From Lithodes maja (lineage: Eukaryota; Arthropoda; Malacostraca; Decapoda; Lithodidae), in assembly GCA_037953745.1 (NCBI GenBank), contig JBAKBP010004429.1:1-64000 (forward strand): DNA of 64,000 bases. The letters run 5' to 3'. How positions within the stretch are numbered: position 1 is the first letter of the stretch; each line of letters begins with the position of its first letter. Below are positions 19,432 through 31,038 of this stretch, piece after piece. The notes below the pieces were generated by a model, which saw nothing but the letters and a program-made list of their open reading frames with translations, was not told the origin of the DNA and did not search any database. Made by a program: the position numbers and the translations under genes.

Positions 19432-19745
19432 CAGGGTTGTCTTAAAATATTTGTGTATGTATACATACATACATACATACATACTGTACATAAATACAGG
19501 TTTAAAGACCGCAACCGTCCACAGTGAATGTGGCGCCACTTCCATGATACAATCACAGTACTGCACACAGTGCACAGCAATCATAACACGGTGGTTACAG
19601 TCTTTACTGCAGCACAGCACAACAAAGTCTTGCCACAACAATATGTCGTATTTTGTATTAACCCTTATCTATTTGTTACTTTATTATCAATATCCAAGAG
19701 GCTATAAGGGAATAACAATATAAATACTGTTTTATATTATCCTTT
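19432..19745. other. Spacer with a (TACA)n microsatellite
   Basis: Contains an ATACATACATAC run at about 19457-19487. Otherwise I recognise nothing. Confidence 0.5.
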
Positions 19746-20953
19746 GATTATGAAGGATCTCTTACTATGTTATAGTTATAGGCTGATAACCATACTCCAC
19801 ACTATGTAGATAGATGCACATATCTATCGTATCTTTAAGTCTCGTTGTTTACTCTAGCTCACGTTATAATTGCTATATTTATTGATATACTGTATAAGAA
19901 TTATGATAGTTTTACTATAGTTGGAGTATCGTTATATATTTATAAGAATAAATATTTCGGTTATAAAAACAAAGTTATGAATTTTGTTTATTTGCACTTT
20001 TTTTGTATATTTATTTATATATAGTTTAAATAATATTACACTTCAGATAATAGTTTCACAGAGTTGTAAATGACTGAATAATTTACCAAGACGACTTGGA
20101 TTGTTATAACACGTATTGAATGAGATTATATACTTGGCTTAATGTGATTTAGCTTGTATGATAACTATAACATTGTTGTTTCCTATAACTCCTATAATTT
20201 CCAACCATTACTAATTTATAAATGTTTTACTATTATTCAATTGGTACTCACTAGGATTAAATGTATCTGTCTGGGACTCTCTTTCTCTGAGTCCATGATG
20301 ACTGTGTTTGGCTGGGGAGCCTTGTTAGGGCTGTGGTGTTCTTGACGGCTACTTGGCTGGTTCTGGTACTAACTGTTTGATTTGTAATCTTGAGCTTATA
20401 TAGGGCTCAAATGCATATGTCCACGTCTTCACTCACGTGTTAATAGCTTCCACGTTTACACTCACGTGTTAGATTATATTTATGTATAACTATGTAACTA
20501 AACTCTGGACTCGGAAGTAATCTCTTAGGACTTGTAATCATGGAATAGATTTCCAATGTTTACCAGCCTGGTAGTGTTGATTTAACATATAGTGCTACTT
20601 GATCTACTTCCACAGTAGATACCTGAATTACACTTTTAAAACTAAGTTATTAGTCTATCACTTAATCTATTGATACATATATTAACTTCTAATATATACT
20701 ATAAATCATAAATCCATTATGTAAACAACAGCTGATCAATGTTTACTCCCAGATATATACTGGAGGTTCTGTCGTATTGTATACATTGGCTGATTACAGA
20801 TAACAAGACTCTGATTCTAATCTGTACCATTATCAGCGTTCTCTCTTAATTCCTTATTCGTTATTGGGTATACATCTCTTAGTCTAGTCTTTATTTACAT
20901 TCTTTATTCACTAGAAGATTCATTCATGTTGAGTACTTCTGTTCTCGACATCA
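19746..20953 (-). repeat. Probable 3' LTR of an env-bearing LTR retroelement
   Basis: On the minus strand a purine tract AAAAAAAAGGGGGAG (about 20968-20954) follows the env-like stop codon and is immediately followed by TGATGTCGAGAACAG, a likely LTR start. The best matching far end is ..CATAATCA at 19746, giving a TGAT/ATCA inverted tetranucleotide and an LTR of about 1.2 kb. The right boundary is well supported. The left one is a guess because no second LTR is in the window. Confidence 0.45.
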
Positions 20954-20966
20954 CTCCCCCTTTTTT

Positions 20967-21674
20967 TTAAAGCCTGCGTCCGCGCTGGCCAATCGGCCAA
21001 TTGTCAGCTGAGAGGGGCGACAGTGCAGGAACGGAAGTGATGGGTGTAGATGATGGAATTTGCTGTATGTTGATCACAGACGGCTGCATCGTTGCTTCGG
21101 AGGTGTGCTGCTTCTTGATCTCCTCAGCTCGATGTGTACGGGCTAACACGACGGTGTAGATTACATATGCTGCTCCTACCATGATGAGGATAACAGCTAT
21201 TGCCAAGGTCGTACTCTGGATTATTTTCTGTTGAAGAGGATGGTGTATCTCGATACATTTGGCTATTACTGCTAGTTGTAGGAGATCACTTGTAGATAAT
21301 GTTGGGGTAGGTAGATCTCGTAGTGGTAGTAAAGTGGAGTTTATCTCTTGTAGTAGGTTGTGGGTGTGCCGTGAAATTGGAAGAGTCACATTGTAGTATG
21401 TAGCTCTTATATATGTCTCTTCTCGCCGTCTCTTCCCCATAGCCGGTAATTGAAGAATTGGGCTATGTGCACCACAACCTTCATTCAGTGTGAGAAGTCC
21501 CAGGTTATGTGTTATCTGTTTTTTTTAATTCAAGTGTAGTTGATGGACAAGCAAGTGTAAAAGTAATTTGAATAGGTGTTGAATATATCCATCCTTCATT
21601 GAGTTTAATAAAAATAGGAGTGAAACTATGTATTATATTAGTATGACATAGTGTCGGGTGTACTTTACCATTAA
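20967..21674 (-). pseudogene. env-like transmembrane protein, C-terminal part
   Basis: Two frames (21505-21674 and 20967-21440) encode the end of a membrane glycoprotein-like protein. The second has a predicted transmembrane helix of about 22 residues (around residues 78-99, rich in Ile/Val/Ala/Leu), then a basic-start cytoplasmic tail of about 55 residues, ending just before the purine tract. Position before the 3' LTR and the topology are those of env genes in Metaviridae-like elements. The upstream part is cut off by PBY at the TTAA 21671-21674 and a frame break lies between the two frames. Similarity to a named env family could not be tested. Confidence 0.5.
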
Positions 21675-22552
21675 CCCGGGAACTGCGGGGAGACTCGTAA
21701 GAGTGAGTGAAAAATAAAATCAACTTCTGACATCGAAAAAAAAAAATATATAGATTTATTTATTTTTTGGCCCCTGGGCCATGCAAAATCTCAGTCCTCT
21801 ACCTCCCCTCCTTCCCCACTTTCCTCCTCTCCTTCAGTTATCACCTATTTTCCCTGTTATTCCCTTATTCTGAGGTATACTGTATTTTCGTGCTAACATT
21901 AGAAATCCGGTTGGAGGGTGTGGTCATCACTGATAGCAAGCGAATGCAAGAGAGAGAGAGAGAGTATCGATCGACTGTGTCTCAGTGGCCTTGGGGGAAA
22001 TTGGCGGGAAAGCAGCTTGCCTCACCCATACATTATACAACTCGCGGCCTATATCTCCGATTTTGACCATCCAAACGCTGTTTTCACTCGTTTTATTGTT
22101 GTTTCAGGTTAATACCTTTATAATCAACCCATAATAGGCGCATATGGATAAGTATTAATGCTATTAATGGCACAATGAATATTTTAGTGACGGAAACACC
22201 TCAAATACGTCAGCACAGGGGGACGTTTCCAATTACTGTACCCCCATGCGCACTTGTTAGGTTAAGAAATGTAGCAACTTCACAATTAGGGGTGTGAATA
22301 CTATAAAGAGGACCGGTTGGGGGGCATATAAAAAATTTGTTATGTGCCTTGCAATGGGAAAAATAATTGTACATTGCATACGTATTCCGGTCTTCAGAAA
22401 TGGCTAAAAATTGATTTTTTATATCAACTTGTAAGTACAAGTGTGTCTTGGGCGCTGGAAAAGGTAAAGTATGTAATTATGTATTTTAAAAACATCAAAG
22501 GTATGTGCTGGTTGTCCACGAAGGGGTACAATTAAATAAAAATAAAAGATGT
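21675..22552. mobile_element. PBY, TTAA-targeting element remnant
   Basis: Starts CCCGGGAACTGCGGGGAGAC directly after a TTAA that lies inside the env-like frame. Includes an (AG)n run near 21950. About 21830-22165 is related in inverse orientation to PBX 10140-10475. I could not find a matching right terminus, and Pao-1 begins at 22553, so the right end may be lost. Non-coding. Confidence 0.5.
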
Positions 22553-23161
22553 TGTCCATACTTAGTGTACTCAAACTAGTATGAACAGTCTCGATGTTAC
22601 GTAATCGGGGTTGATGTAGCGTTACGTATCATTCCGTAGTCTTAAGTTGAACGCTTCCATAACCTTGGTCGAACGTTCCATGATTGGGTAGAATATATTA
22701 TTCTATAGTTGTATATGGGAAAGTATTGTAGGATTATAATTCCCATCTATATATATATATATATTTGTGTTATTTAAGATTGTTTATAAGTATCTCATTG
22801 TAAAGAAGATGGGATACATTTTCCATATGTTATGCGCATGCGCGGTATGTCACGACAGAGACGAACATAACGCGCTCGCCACTCTCCAACCAACCTCCGT
22901 CCCAGCTACACACGCTAAGCCTTCTTTCTCCTAGTTATTTCACCAGGTGTTTTCGCTTCACTTTCATCTCATATTCCATATAGTCATTACATCATCATCT
23001 TTGTTAGTTAGCACTTTACTAACCACTTCCAGTCATCTAGCCTATTTTCCGCCATCCTCCAATCACCAGCTGAGTTCATCTAAGGGTAATTATATATTCT
23101 ATATGGTTAATGTTTCTTCAATAATAATAATATACAGTCCACTTATCTAAATTAGCCATAT
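22553..23161 (+). repeat. Pao-1 5' LTR
   Basis: About 609 bp beginning TGTCCATACTTAGTG and ending near TTAGCCATAT. Its inverted counterpart at 43426-44094 follows the C-terminus of a Pao pol, which identifies both as LTRs. The 43426 copy has an extra segment of about 60 bp near 43573-43635. Confidence 0.85.
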
Positions 23162-23164
23162 AAT

Positions 23165-23181
23165 TGGTCCTTCGAACCGGT
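23165..23181 (+). other. Pao-1 primer-binding site
   Basis: TGGTCCTTCGAACCGG lies just inside the LTR. Its complement reads like a tRNA 3' region ending in CCA and containing GGTTCGAA. BEL/Pao elements use a PBS beginning TGG at this place. The matching tRNA was not identified. Confidence 0.6.
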
Positions 23182-23379
23182 GCCTGACCACCAGTGGGAC
23201 AGGATGTGGAAACTAGTGGATAGGTCAGGGCTGCGACGGGAGTTTTACCCAGAATGAAAGTTATAAATCTGATTCAGTACAGTACTCAAAACAATAATTA
23301 GCCTATTTTAAATGCTTTTTTGGGCTCATTACATACTACTTTAGCCCTAGAAAATATTGCACAATTGGCACGGCATTAA

Positions 23380-25857
23380 CCCTCCAACCCCGGCTAGGGA
23401 ATATCGTGACTGTACTTTGTGTCCGGGGGTTTTCAGGAATTTTGGTCCCTGTTGATTCACATGTTACTCCTGAAATACATTACACAAAGTTATAAAAAAA
23501 ACAGAAAAATGTAGCACAAACCTTCATGTGTAGAATGCCGTTGAGTAGAGGTCTCTAGCCCAAGTGATTGCATAATGGTGAGCGCGGGAAGTGGAGTGAT
23601 TTTTATGCGTGAAAATCATCCCGCGTTCGGATGCGTCGCCTTGGCCCAGGCCGCGGCTCGTCGCGCCAAACTTTTTACCTCCCGGAGGCGATTTTATGTA
23701 TTGATAGTGATGTTATTATAGTTATTTGGAGTCCAATTATATAAAATATGTGTATTAGGCTATCATTTTCACTAATATTTCACATTTTCACTCGATACCG
23801 TAGTTTTTATGAGTAATTGAGGTAGGTTATTGTTATATTAGGCACTGATTATTCGTTATCACAGGTGTTTATTATACTTTGGCCATCTAATATTAGTTCG
23901 TGTGTCACTTTCACTTTGGTAAATATGCTTGAGAGAGTGTCACTTTCACTGATAATGCTCATTTTCACTTGATACGGTACATTTTATTAGTAATTGAGGT
24001 AGGTTAGTGTTATATTAGGCACTGATTATTCGTTATCACAGGTGTTTATTATACTTTGGCCATCTAATATTATGTCATGTGTCACTTTCACTTAGTTATA
24101 TGCTTTGTAAACGTTTTATATACAATTTATTGTGTCTTTTTTCACTTATTTATAATATTATGTTTTCATAATACATGACTTTTTTATCACAATACACCTG
24201 TACATTGTTTTATTTCCACTTGTTGCCTATATACATACATATTGTCAGTCTTTGGTACTTTCACTATGATTATTAGTTAGTACTCCTGCTTGCTGTGGTA
24301 TTCAGCAAAGCACGGTATAGTACATAGTGACACCTGGCACTCCACACACTGCATGGTGGTCTTTTTGTGCTTCCTCGGCCTCACCTGGCTGTTCCAGCAG
24401 ACATGGCACCGCCTTCTGCTAATGGTGACTCCATCTCGTTCCAGAGGCAGGTAACCGAGCTTGTGCACATTTAGATACTGTGCACACTGCATGCGGTCCT
24501 GAACGGGGCGCCCAGGTTGTGCCACTGCCCTCTGTGGAGCTAGAGCGGGGGCAGCACGCCCACGAACTTTGGCGGCGCGCACCCTAGGGCGGCCAGGAGC
24601 GCGACGGCGCCCAGGCCCAGCCCGGCGGCCAGCCCGGCGGCCAGGGCGGCCAGGAGCACGACGGCCCTGGGCAAAGCGTCTTCGTTGAGGGTCGTCGATG
24701 TCCATAAAGTCGTCGTCATCGTCGTTGTCGTCAGAGCCGTCATCTTGCCCTGACGGTGGACCCAGGTAATCATGGCCAGAGTCATCTGTGAGGTACCCTT
24801 CATCTTCAGAGCCCCCCTCATAATCTCGCGGGGAACGAATGATGCGTGGGCGGCGTGGGCGGCGTGTAGGTCGGCGAGGTGGGGAAGGAGTGGCAGGTAA
24901 GGCTCTGTCATCTTCATGCAGAGGTTCGGGGCTCCTTGGCCTACGACGAGTCATAGACAGCACTGGTTCAGTGTCTGTAGGTGCAGCTAGGGATGCGAGG
25001 TCGAACACATCATCAGGAACCTCTGTTGTAGGCTGGAGAGGTGGGGTGGACCCTGGGGAAACTTGCGGGGGCGTATGGCTGGGAGCGGCAGGGGTGGAAG
25101 CCGCGGGAGCCTCGACCAAAGAGCGCCTACTTGTAGCTCCCTTTTTAACATATTTCATCCCTTTTCCCTTTTCTCTAGTAGTATGTCTCCTCTCGGGGGA
25201 AATAGTGGGTAAATAGGCCGAAAGTGGGGGGTCCTCAACCCTAGGGAGTGCTGGTGGTGGTGGGGAAGAATGGCGGGAGCCTGGGGCAACTTGGGTGGCG
25301 TGGGTAGATAAGGAAGACAATGGCGGGTCAACCTCAGCCTCCCGCTCAGCCTCACTATCATCACTTTCATCGTCATGGTCAAATCCACTAAAAAACGCGT
25401 ATCTTTCATGGATTTCGTCTAGATCGTCAAAATCTTCACTATAGTGAGACTGATAAGACTCGGAGCTATCACTACCCAACTCATCAACACTATTTTTGCC
25501 TTCACCACGTTCATAACTCCTCAAAGCTATCTCAATACCTCCGGGAGTCAACGCATCTTGTACGTGCCTTTGCGTTAGGGCGCGACGAACATGGGCAGGC
25601 GTCGAAGGGAGCGTAGAATCGGACACAAGGGAATAACTTTTTGGGCTAGTATCCATGTTGGCGGCAGGGTAGAGACTGTTTTGGTGGCGTACATGCTGTC
25701 TGGTGGCGTCGCCTAGCGACGCCTGGTGACCACGGAGCGAAATTTTTACGCGCGCCATTCGAAAGCACACACGCAAGCAATGGTACAGTGTTGTACCACC
25801 CGGGTTCCTCGGGCCAAAAAAAAATGGTACACACGTGTACCACCCGGGGTCGAAGGG
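23380..25857 (-). mobile_element. PB1-d, non-autonomous piggyBac family 1 element
   Basis: TTAA at 23376-23379 and 25858-25861, with the same termini as PB1-b and PB1-c. 2478 bp, lacking the transposase core, with two units of the 3' UTR repeat. It sits in the Pao-1 leader, between the LTR and gag. Confidence 0.93.
24277..25656 (-). CDS. piggyBac-derived fusion protein: acidic/basic N-terminus + cysteine-rich domain, no catalytic core
   Basis: Uninterrupted 459-codon ORF from the family's usual ATG (25654-25656). It keeps more of the N-terminal region than PB1-b, including the Pro/Ser block and the SPERRHTTREKGKGMKYVKK stretch, then the Arg/Gly/Pro basic region and the C-terminal Cys-rich domain. 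The core is deleted with the same junction as PB1-b. That two copies with different other deletions share the junction and both stay open shows a common non-autonomous lineage that may preserve this ORF. Confidence 0.78.
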   Translation of the reverse strand: MDTSPKSYSLVSDSTLPSTPAHVRRALTQRHVQDALTPGGIEIALRSYERGEGKNSVDELGSDSSESYQSHYSEDFDDLDEIHERYAFFSGFDHDDESDDSEAEREAEVDPPLSSLSTHATQVAPGSRHSSPPPPALPRVEDPPLSAYLPTISPERRHTTREKGKGMKYVKKGATSRRSLVEAPAASTPAAPSHTPPQVSPGSTPPLQPTTEVPDDVFDLASLAAPTDTEPVLSMTRRRPRSPEPLHEDDRALPATPSPPRRPTRRPRRPRIIRSPRDYEGGSEDEGYLTDDSGHDYLGPPSGQDDGSDDNDDDDDFMDIDDPQRRRFAQGRRAPGRPGRRAGRRAGPGRRRAPGRPRVRAAKVRGRAAPALAPQRAVAQPGRPVQDRMQCAQYLNVHKLGYLPLERDGVTISRRRCHVCWNSQVRPRKHKKTTMQCVECQVSLCTIPCFAEYHSKQEY

Positions 25858-25861
25858 TTAA

Positions 25862-26462
25862 GATTAAATTAATTCATACTGTACTGTATTTTAAATTTAA
25901 TCTAGATTTAATTTATATCTAGATCAAAATTATACTGAAAAATAACTTCTTTAAAATTTAAAGTTTATTCATTCACATATCTTTCTAAATTCTACTCTCG
26001 TCGTGTGCCCTGAAGGCGGGGTAATATGATAGCTGATAGGCTGAGTGTGTTAATCCAACTCAAAACTTTTTTTCCTTGTGACTTCTGGAGATGAACTTTT
26101 CTTGTGTACAATTTTCACATTTATTAATTTAATAATATAAAATTAGCGGTACCCATTGAGTTTAGCCTGTTTCAATTACCCTATAGGCTCACTCTCTCTT
26201 AAAATTCTTTAATTTATTATAACTTTAAACGGTACTTCTCTTTTTGACATCTGGAGACTTTTGGCCTATACTGTATTGTACTAAATTTCCCTCCCGGCTT
26301 TTCTTAACTTATGGTGTAATGATTCCATAATTTCATAACTATTATGTAAGGAGTTAAATTGAAAAGCTCCAGATTGCTAGTCTACATTGCGCACAATTCT
26401 TATTCCGCATTTCGTGAGGGTGTTTTATTTTCGGCTCGCGATTTATTTGATTTCTCGGAGTA
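25862..26462 (+). other. Pao-1 leader (untranslated) upstream of gag
   Basis: AT-rich and without an ORF. About 26060-26462 is repeated in inverse orientation at 61281-61670 upstream of the Pao-2 gag, showing it belongs to the Pao element. LINE-D interrupts it at 26462/26463 and the leader resumes at 31309. Confidence 0.8.
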
Positions 26463-26536
26463 TATTTACCTAATTGTATTTACCTAATTGTAGTTTACAG
26501 GAGTTGAGCTAAGCTCGTGTTGTCCCGTCTCTCAGT

Positions 26537-27945
26537 CTACTTTTTATCCAATTTTTTCTTGAAAATATGGATGTTCCTTGCCCCTACCACCTCCTCCTCC
26601 AGCCCATTCCATTTGTCAATACATCTATAGGGGAAGCTAAACTTCCTGATATCGTTCTTGCAGGTAGGTCTTTTTACTTTGTAGCTGTGGCCTCTAGTTA
26701 TTCCTGTATCCATAATTAATATATCCTCCCTATCCAGCCTCTCCAGCCCCCGGGCACATTTGTACATCATTATCATGTCTCCCCTCTCTCTCCTCTCTTT
26801 TAGACTCGGTAGATTTAATTTGTCTAGCTTCCCTTCATATGGCAGTTCTCTGAGACTTGGAACCAATCTAGTGACTGCTCTCTGGATTCTTTCTAACTTG
26901 TGAATATGCTTCTTTAGATGCGGGGACCACACCACTGCTGCATACTCCAATCTTGGTCTAATCATACTCTTCATAATTTTCGCTACCATGGTCTCATCCA
27001 AGTAGTTCAGAGCAACTTTCATATTCCCGGCCATTGCATACATTCCGCTAAAGAGCTTGTTAATATGTTTCTCTGGCGACAAATTATCTTGTATAATCAA
27101 CCCTAAATCTTTTTCTTTTTCGGCCTTGCTAATTATATTATCTCCCATCCTGTACTCCCAATTTGGTCTATTCACACTTCTTCCCATATTTAACACATGG
27201 CATTTACTTATATTAAATTTCATTTTCCACTTGGTGCTCCATTCGTATATTTTATCTAAATCCCCTTGCAGCTCCTCACAACTACTTTTATTTGTTATTT
27301 GTCTCATAATTTTTACGTCATCTGCAAACATTGACATGTAAGAGTTTATGCCTATCGGCAGGTCATTCACGTACATAAGGAACATGAGAGGTGCCAACAC
27401 AGATCCCTGCGGCACACCACTCTCAACTTTCCGCCACGATGAGTAAGTTCCTCTAATGTTGGTCCTCATTTCCCTATCCGTTAAATAACTCTCCATCCAT
27501 TTCAGCAAACTCCCCCTGACACATCCTAGCATCTCAAGCTTAGATAACAATCTCTTATGTGGTACCTTATCGAATGCTTTGGAAAGGTCTAAGTAGACGC
27601 AGTCCACCCATCCGCCTTTTTCTTGGAGTACATCTATCACCCTACTGTAATAACATAGCAAACTGGTAACACAAGATGTCCCTTCTCTGAATCCAAATTG
27701 CTTTGGGGTTATTATCTTCTTTCTCTCCAACATTTTCATCCATCTCTTCCTAATTAGCTTTTCACAAATCTTGCATACAATACTAGTAAGTGAAACTGGT
27801 CTATAGTTTAGAGGGTCCTCAGGGTTTCCATTCTTGTATATCGGAATGATATTAGCTCTTTTCCATTCAACAGGAACCTGTCCTTTATCTAAGGAAGCTT
27901 GAATTATGTCCCTCACTGGCTCTACTAATTGTTCTGCACACTCCT
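26537..27945 (-). pseudogene. LINE-D ORF2, 3' part: reverse transcriptase
   Basis: Continues the ORF2 frame: KRANIIPIYKNG, NYRPVSLTSIVCKICEKL, KQFGFREGTSCV, VYLDLSKAFDKVPHK, SGVPQGSVLAP and the catalytic FADD box (MFADDVKI), then the thumb and the RPRLEYAAVVWSP tail, ending at 26537. No internal stop. The function is lost only because the MITE separates it from the endonuclease. Confidence 0.88.
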
Positions 27946-27949
27946 TTAA

Positions 27950-28428
27950 CCCTCCGACCCCGGCTATATATTATATAAATATTCCTCGAAATCCGGGTGT
28001 TTTGGCCGAAAAACGTCTAGGCTAGGCTACCGTATATTCGTTAATCAGACTGCTTCCCGCATTCCCGCGCATCCCCAAGCGTAGCTGTGTTATTTACCTG
28101 TAAAATGGCCTTAAGTAGAGCTCTCTAAGTCAACTGGGTGAGCTGTGATGATGATTTCATTGGAGATAACTTTATGGCCAAACCAGCCACTTTACACCAC
28201 TTTTCGATACTGAACAACAACATACAGGCACACACGAACAAGCGACGCTCTCCTTCTTGTGGCCGGAGATGCGGAGCGTCGGTCCAGCCGGCTGTTGTTT
28301 ACATGCGTCGGACCGACGCCTCGCACACGAAGCTCACAGGCTTTCAAGCAATGGTACAATGTAGTACCACCCGGGTTCCTGGGGCCAAAAAAAAATGGTA
28401 CACGTGTGTACCAACCGGGTTTGAAGGG
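27950..28428. mobile_element. piggyBac family 1-related MITE inserted in LINE-D ORF2
   Basis: 479 bp, TTAA at 27946-27949 and 28429-28432. Left end CCCTCCGACCCCGGCTA and right end with TGGTACACGTGTGTACCAA and CGGGTTCCTGGGGCC match the PB1 3' and 5' termini. It keeps the 3' subterminal block at about 28098-28160 and contains a 10-bp inverted repeat GCGTCGGTCC/GGACCGACGC (about 28276-28321). No coding capacity. Confidence 0.93.
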
Positions 28429-28432
28429 TTAA

Positions 28433-30142
28433 AACCCAGGCAGACACTTCATCTGGTCCCATAGCTTTCCTTACTTCAAGTCCTCTCATCGCAGATAACA
28501 GCTCATCTCTAGTTATTTCAATCTTACTAAGACCACTCTCCAGTACTCCCGCCTGTGGTTCGTCAAAACCTTCCTCTCTAGTAAAAACTGACCCCAATTT
28601 GTTATTCATTACCTCACACATGTCCGATACATTTTCATACGTCCTAGCATCAACTCTTAATTTAGTAATTTGTTTCTTTACCTTCAACTTACTGTTTATA
28701 TATTTATAAAATAATCTAGGGTCACTTTCACATTTATTTACTATGTTCTTCTCATAGTTCATTTTAACTTGCCTAATTATGTTAACATATCTATTCCTCT
28801 CCTGTTTATATTTATTCCGATTACTCTCAGTGTTCCTTCTTCTTAATCTAGCCCAAGCTGCATCACGCCTACCTAAAGCTCTTTTGCATTTCAAATTAAA
28901 CCAATCTTTCTGCTTAGTAAAATTTCCAGTTTTATATCTTGGGACAAACATATTGGTTCCCACTCTATAAATTTCGAGGAATCTACTATATTTACCTTGT
29001 ACGTCCCGTTCCTTCAAAATAAGATCCCAATCTACTCCCTCTAAATATCTTTTCAAGGATACATAATCAGCTTTACTATAATTTAATCTGTCATTTATGT
29101 AGCTATTGTCTAATCTATTGGCATTACTCGAGGTCAACTTCCATTTTAGTAATAGGTGATCACTTTTACCTACAGGACATAGATAGTTTATATCACTAAT
29201 TTCGTGAGGATCTTTTGTAAAAATCAGATCGAGTTTAGAAGGTTCGTTATTACCCCTCATTCTTGTATTTTCCTTCACATGTTGTGCAAGTACATTTTCC
29301 GTAACCAACTCCACTAGCCGACTTCCCCAAGATCTCTGATTTGGCCCTGCATCTCCCGATTCCCAATCAACCTCACTACAGTTGAAATCTCCTACCAAGA
29401 TCAATCGATTCTTCCTTAAAAGCAATCTTCTCAACGACTGAATCATATCCTCTACCATCTCCTCAAACTCCAACTCCCTCCATGCTCTGGTCTTTGGTGG
29501 CATGTAAGCTACTGCTATGTCTAGCTTTTTTCCTTCTATATCATTGAGTTCAACTGCCATTATTTCTGCCTTGTCATTATTTAACTCCACGTGCTTTGCT
29601 GTCATAGGGTTCTTAACTAATACTGCCACTCCACCTCCCCTTTTACCCTTTCTATCATTTCTCCATATATTATATCCTTCACTAAACACTATGTTGCTGT
29701 CAAAGTCCTGGTTCAGCTTTGTCTCTGTCAAACAGACTATCTGTGGTTGATCTTTTCTTAATATATTATCTAACTCTACCTTTTTACTATTTATTCCATC
29801 TATATTAGTGTAGTAGCACAGTATATTTGAATCCACCTCCTTGTTTCTCTTCCCTCTCTGCCTCCTACCAGGTTCACCTCCTCCTCCATCCCTTCCCTGA
29901 CCCAGTTCCACCTCCCCCACTAATTCTATTCTCCTCCCCCCTCTCTCTCCCTCTGTTCCACCCTCTCCACCACATCCTGGCTCTCTCTCCGGTCCCCTGC
30001 TCCCTGCATTATCTCTCGCTCCGTCTCCTTGCTTTGACTTCGTACTTGTCTCTCTGTCTCTTTCCCTATCACTCCTCTTACTTTCGGTTCTTGGTGGCTC
30101 CTGATGTACCACTTCCTTACTTGCCCTTCCCTTATTCTCCAA
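28433..30142 (-). pseudogene. LINE-D ORF2, 5' part: endonuclease and start of reverse transcriptase
   Basis: Open frame with a charged N-terminus, APE endonuclease (CYYTNIDGINSKK, CLTETKL, RGGGVAVLVK, LILVGDFNCSEVDW, KLDLIFTKD, GKSDHLLLKW), linker, and the start of RT (KAMGPDEVSAWVL) where the MITE begins. The start codon is uncertain, since the frame overlaps ORF1 and the first in-frame candidate is a TTG at 30142. The only damage is the MITE: the frame is the same on both sides of the TTAA. Confidence 0.85.
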
Positions 30143-31038
30143 AAAAATTTCTTCTTTTGCTCTTCAGACAACTTTCCATTCTCTTCATCAGCCTTAGCTT
30201 GGAGTTCCCTTAACTGTTCTCGTTCTTCTACACTTAGGTCCTTTTTTACCCTAATATGATTCAGCTCTGACGAATTTAATTTCCAGCTCACATTGGCTAC
30301 TGCTTCTGCTGTTGATCTAAACTTTAGTTCCACTCTTAGTGGTCTCATCTCGCCCTTCTTATATATTCCTAACCTTCTCACCTCCTCCAGTTCTTTTACC
30401 CATCCATAACCCTCGTCTAAGTAATCCAGTATCCCCTTGACTTTCACAACATCCCTTTCCTTTCTTACCTTCATATCTGCCAGGTGCTCTTCCACATCTC
30501 CAAAGATTACTACACACTTACCTCTATCTATTGTCTCTCTCACTACCTTCTCTTTCTTCTTTAAAACTTGCACTACATTTTTTTCAAACTCTTTCTTTTC
30601 CTTTTCTCTCTCTTCCTTCTGCTCCTTCACAATTTCTTCAAGGGCTACCATCGTGGCACTTTCTACCCTTGTCCACTCAGTTTTTACCTCACTAATTCCT
30701 TTTACTTCCTCACTCAGGTGGCCCTCATATTCCTTAAGCTGAGCCTTGAGTGCCACATTTTCCGACGCTAACTCGTCTACTCTGGCCATCACTGCCGCTA
30801 GGCTGTCACTTACTGGCCTAGGCCTATCCACCCCGCTAGTAACGCCACACATATCGGACAAAACTTCTACTTTAGCCCCAAACTCCTTCCTCCAATTTTC
30901 CATCACTCCCCTCCATCTCACAAGACCCATTAATTGTTTTTTCATACTTGCCAACTGATCATCCTTGTCCTCGGTGATAAAGCCTTCAAATTCATATTCC
31001 TCCTCATCCCCAGCTAGGCTTTCACGCCTTCCCGCCAT
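29926..31038 (-). CDS. LINE-D ORF1 protein (coiled coil, RNA-binding type)
   Basis: 370 codons from the ATG at 31036-31038 (the frame is open a little further). N-terminus acidic. Residues about 75-165 are rich in heptad-like Leu/Val/Glu/Lys and should form a coiled coil. Then GKCVVIFGDVEEH and PLRVELKFRSTAEA (about 175-250) resemble the RRM-like and C-terminal halves of LINE ORF1 proteins. A long charged C-terminus overlaps ORF2 in another frame by about 200 bp. ORF1 proteins package LINE RNA. Intact. Confidence 0.75.
   Translation of the reverse strand: MAGRRESLAGDEEEYEFEGFITEDKDDQLASMKKQLMGLVRWRGVMENWRKEFGAKVEVLSDMCGVTSGVDRPRPVSDSLAAVMARVDELASENVALKAQLKEYEGHLSEEVKGISEVKTEWTRVESATMVALEEIVKEQKEEREKEKKEFEKNVVQVLKKKEKVVRETIDRGKCVVIFGDVEEHLADMKVRKERDVVKVKGILDYLDEGYGWVKELEEVRRLGIYKKGEMRPLRVELKFRSTAEAVANVSWKLNSSELNHIRVKKDLSVEEREQLRELQAKADEENGKLSEEQKKKFFWRIREGQVRKWYIRSHQEPKVRGVIGKETERQVRSQSKETEREIMQGAGDRRESQDVVERVEQREREGGGE

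Noticed and set aside
22109..22112. TTAA as right end of PBY
   Set aside because: Similarity to PBX continues past it and no CCC/GGG terminus is adjacent.
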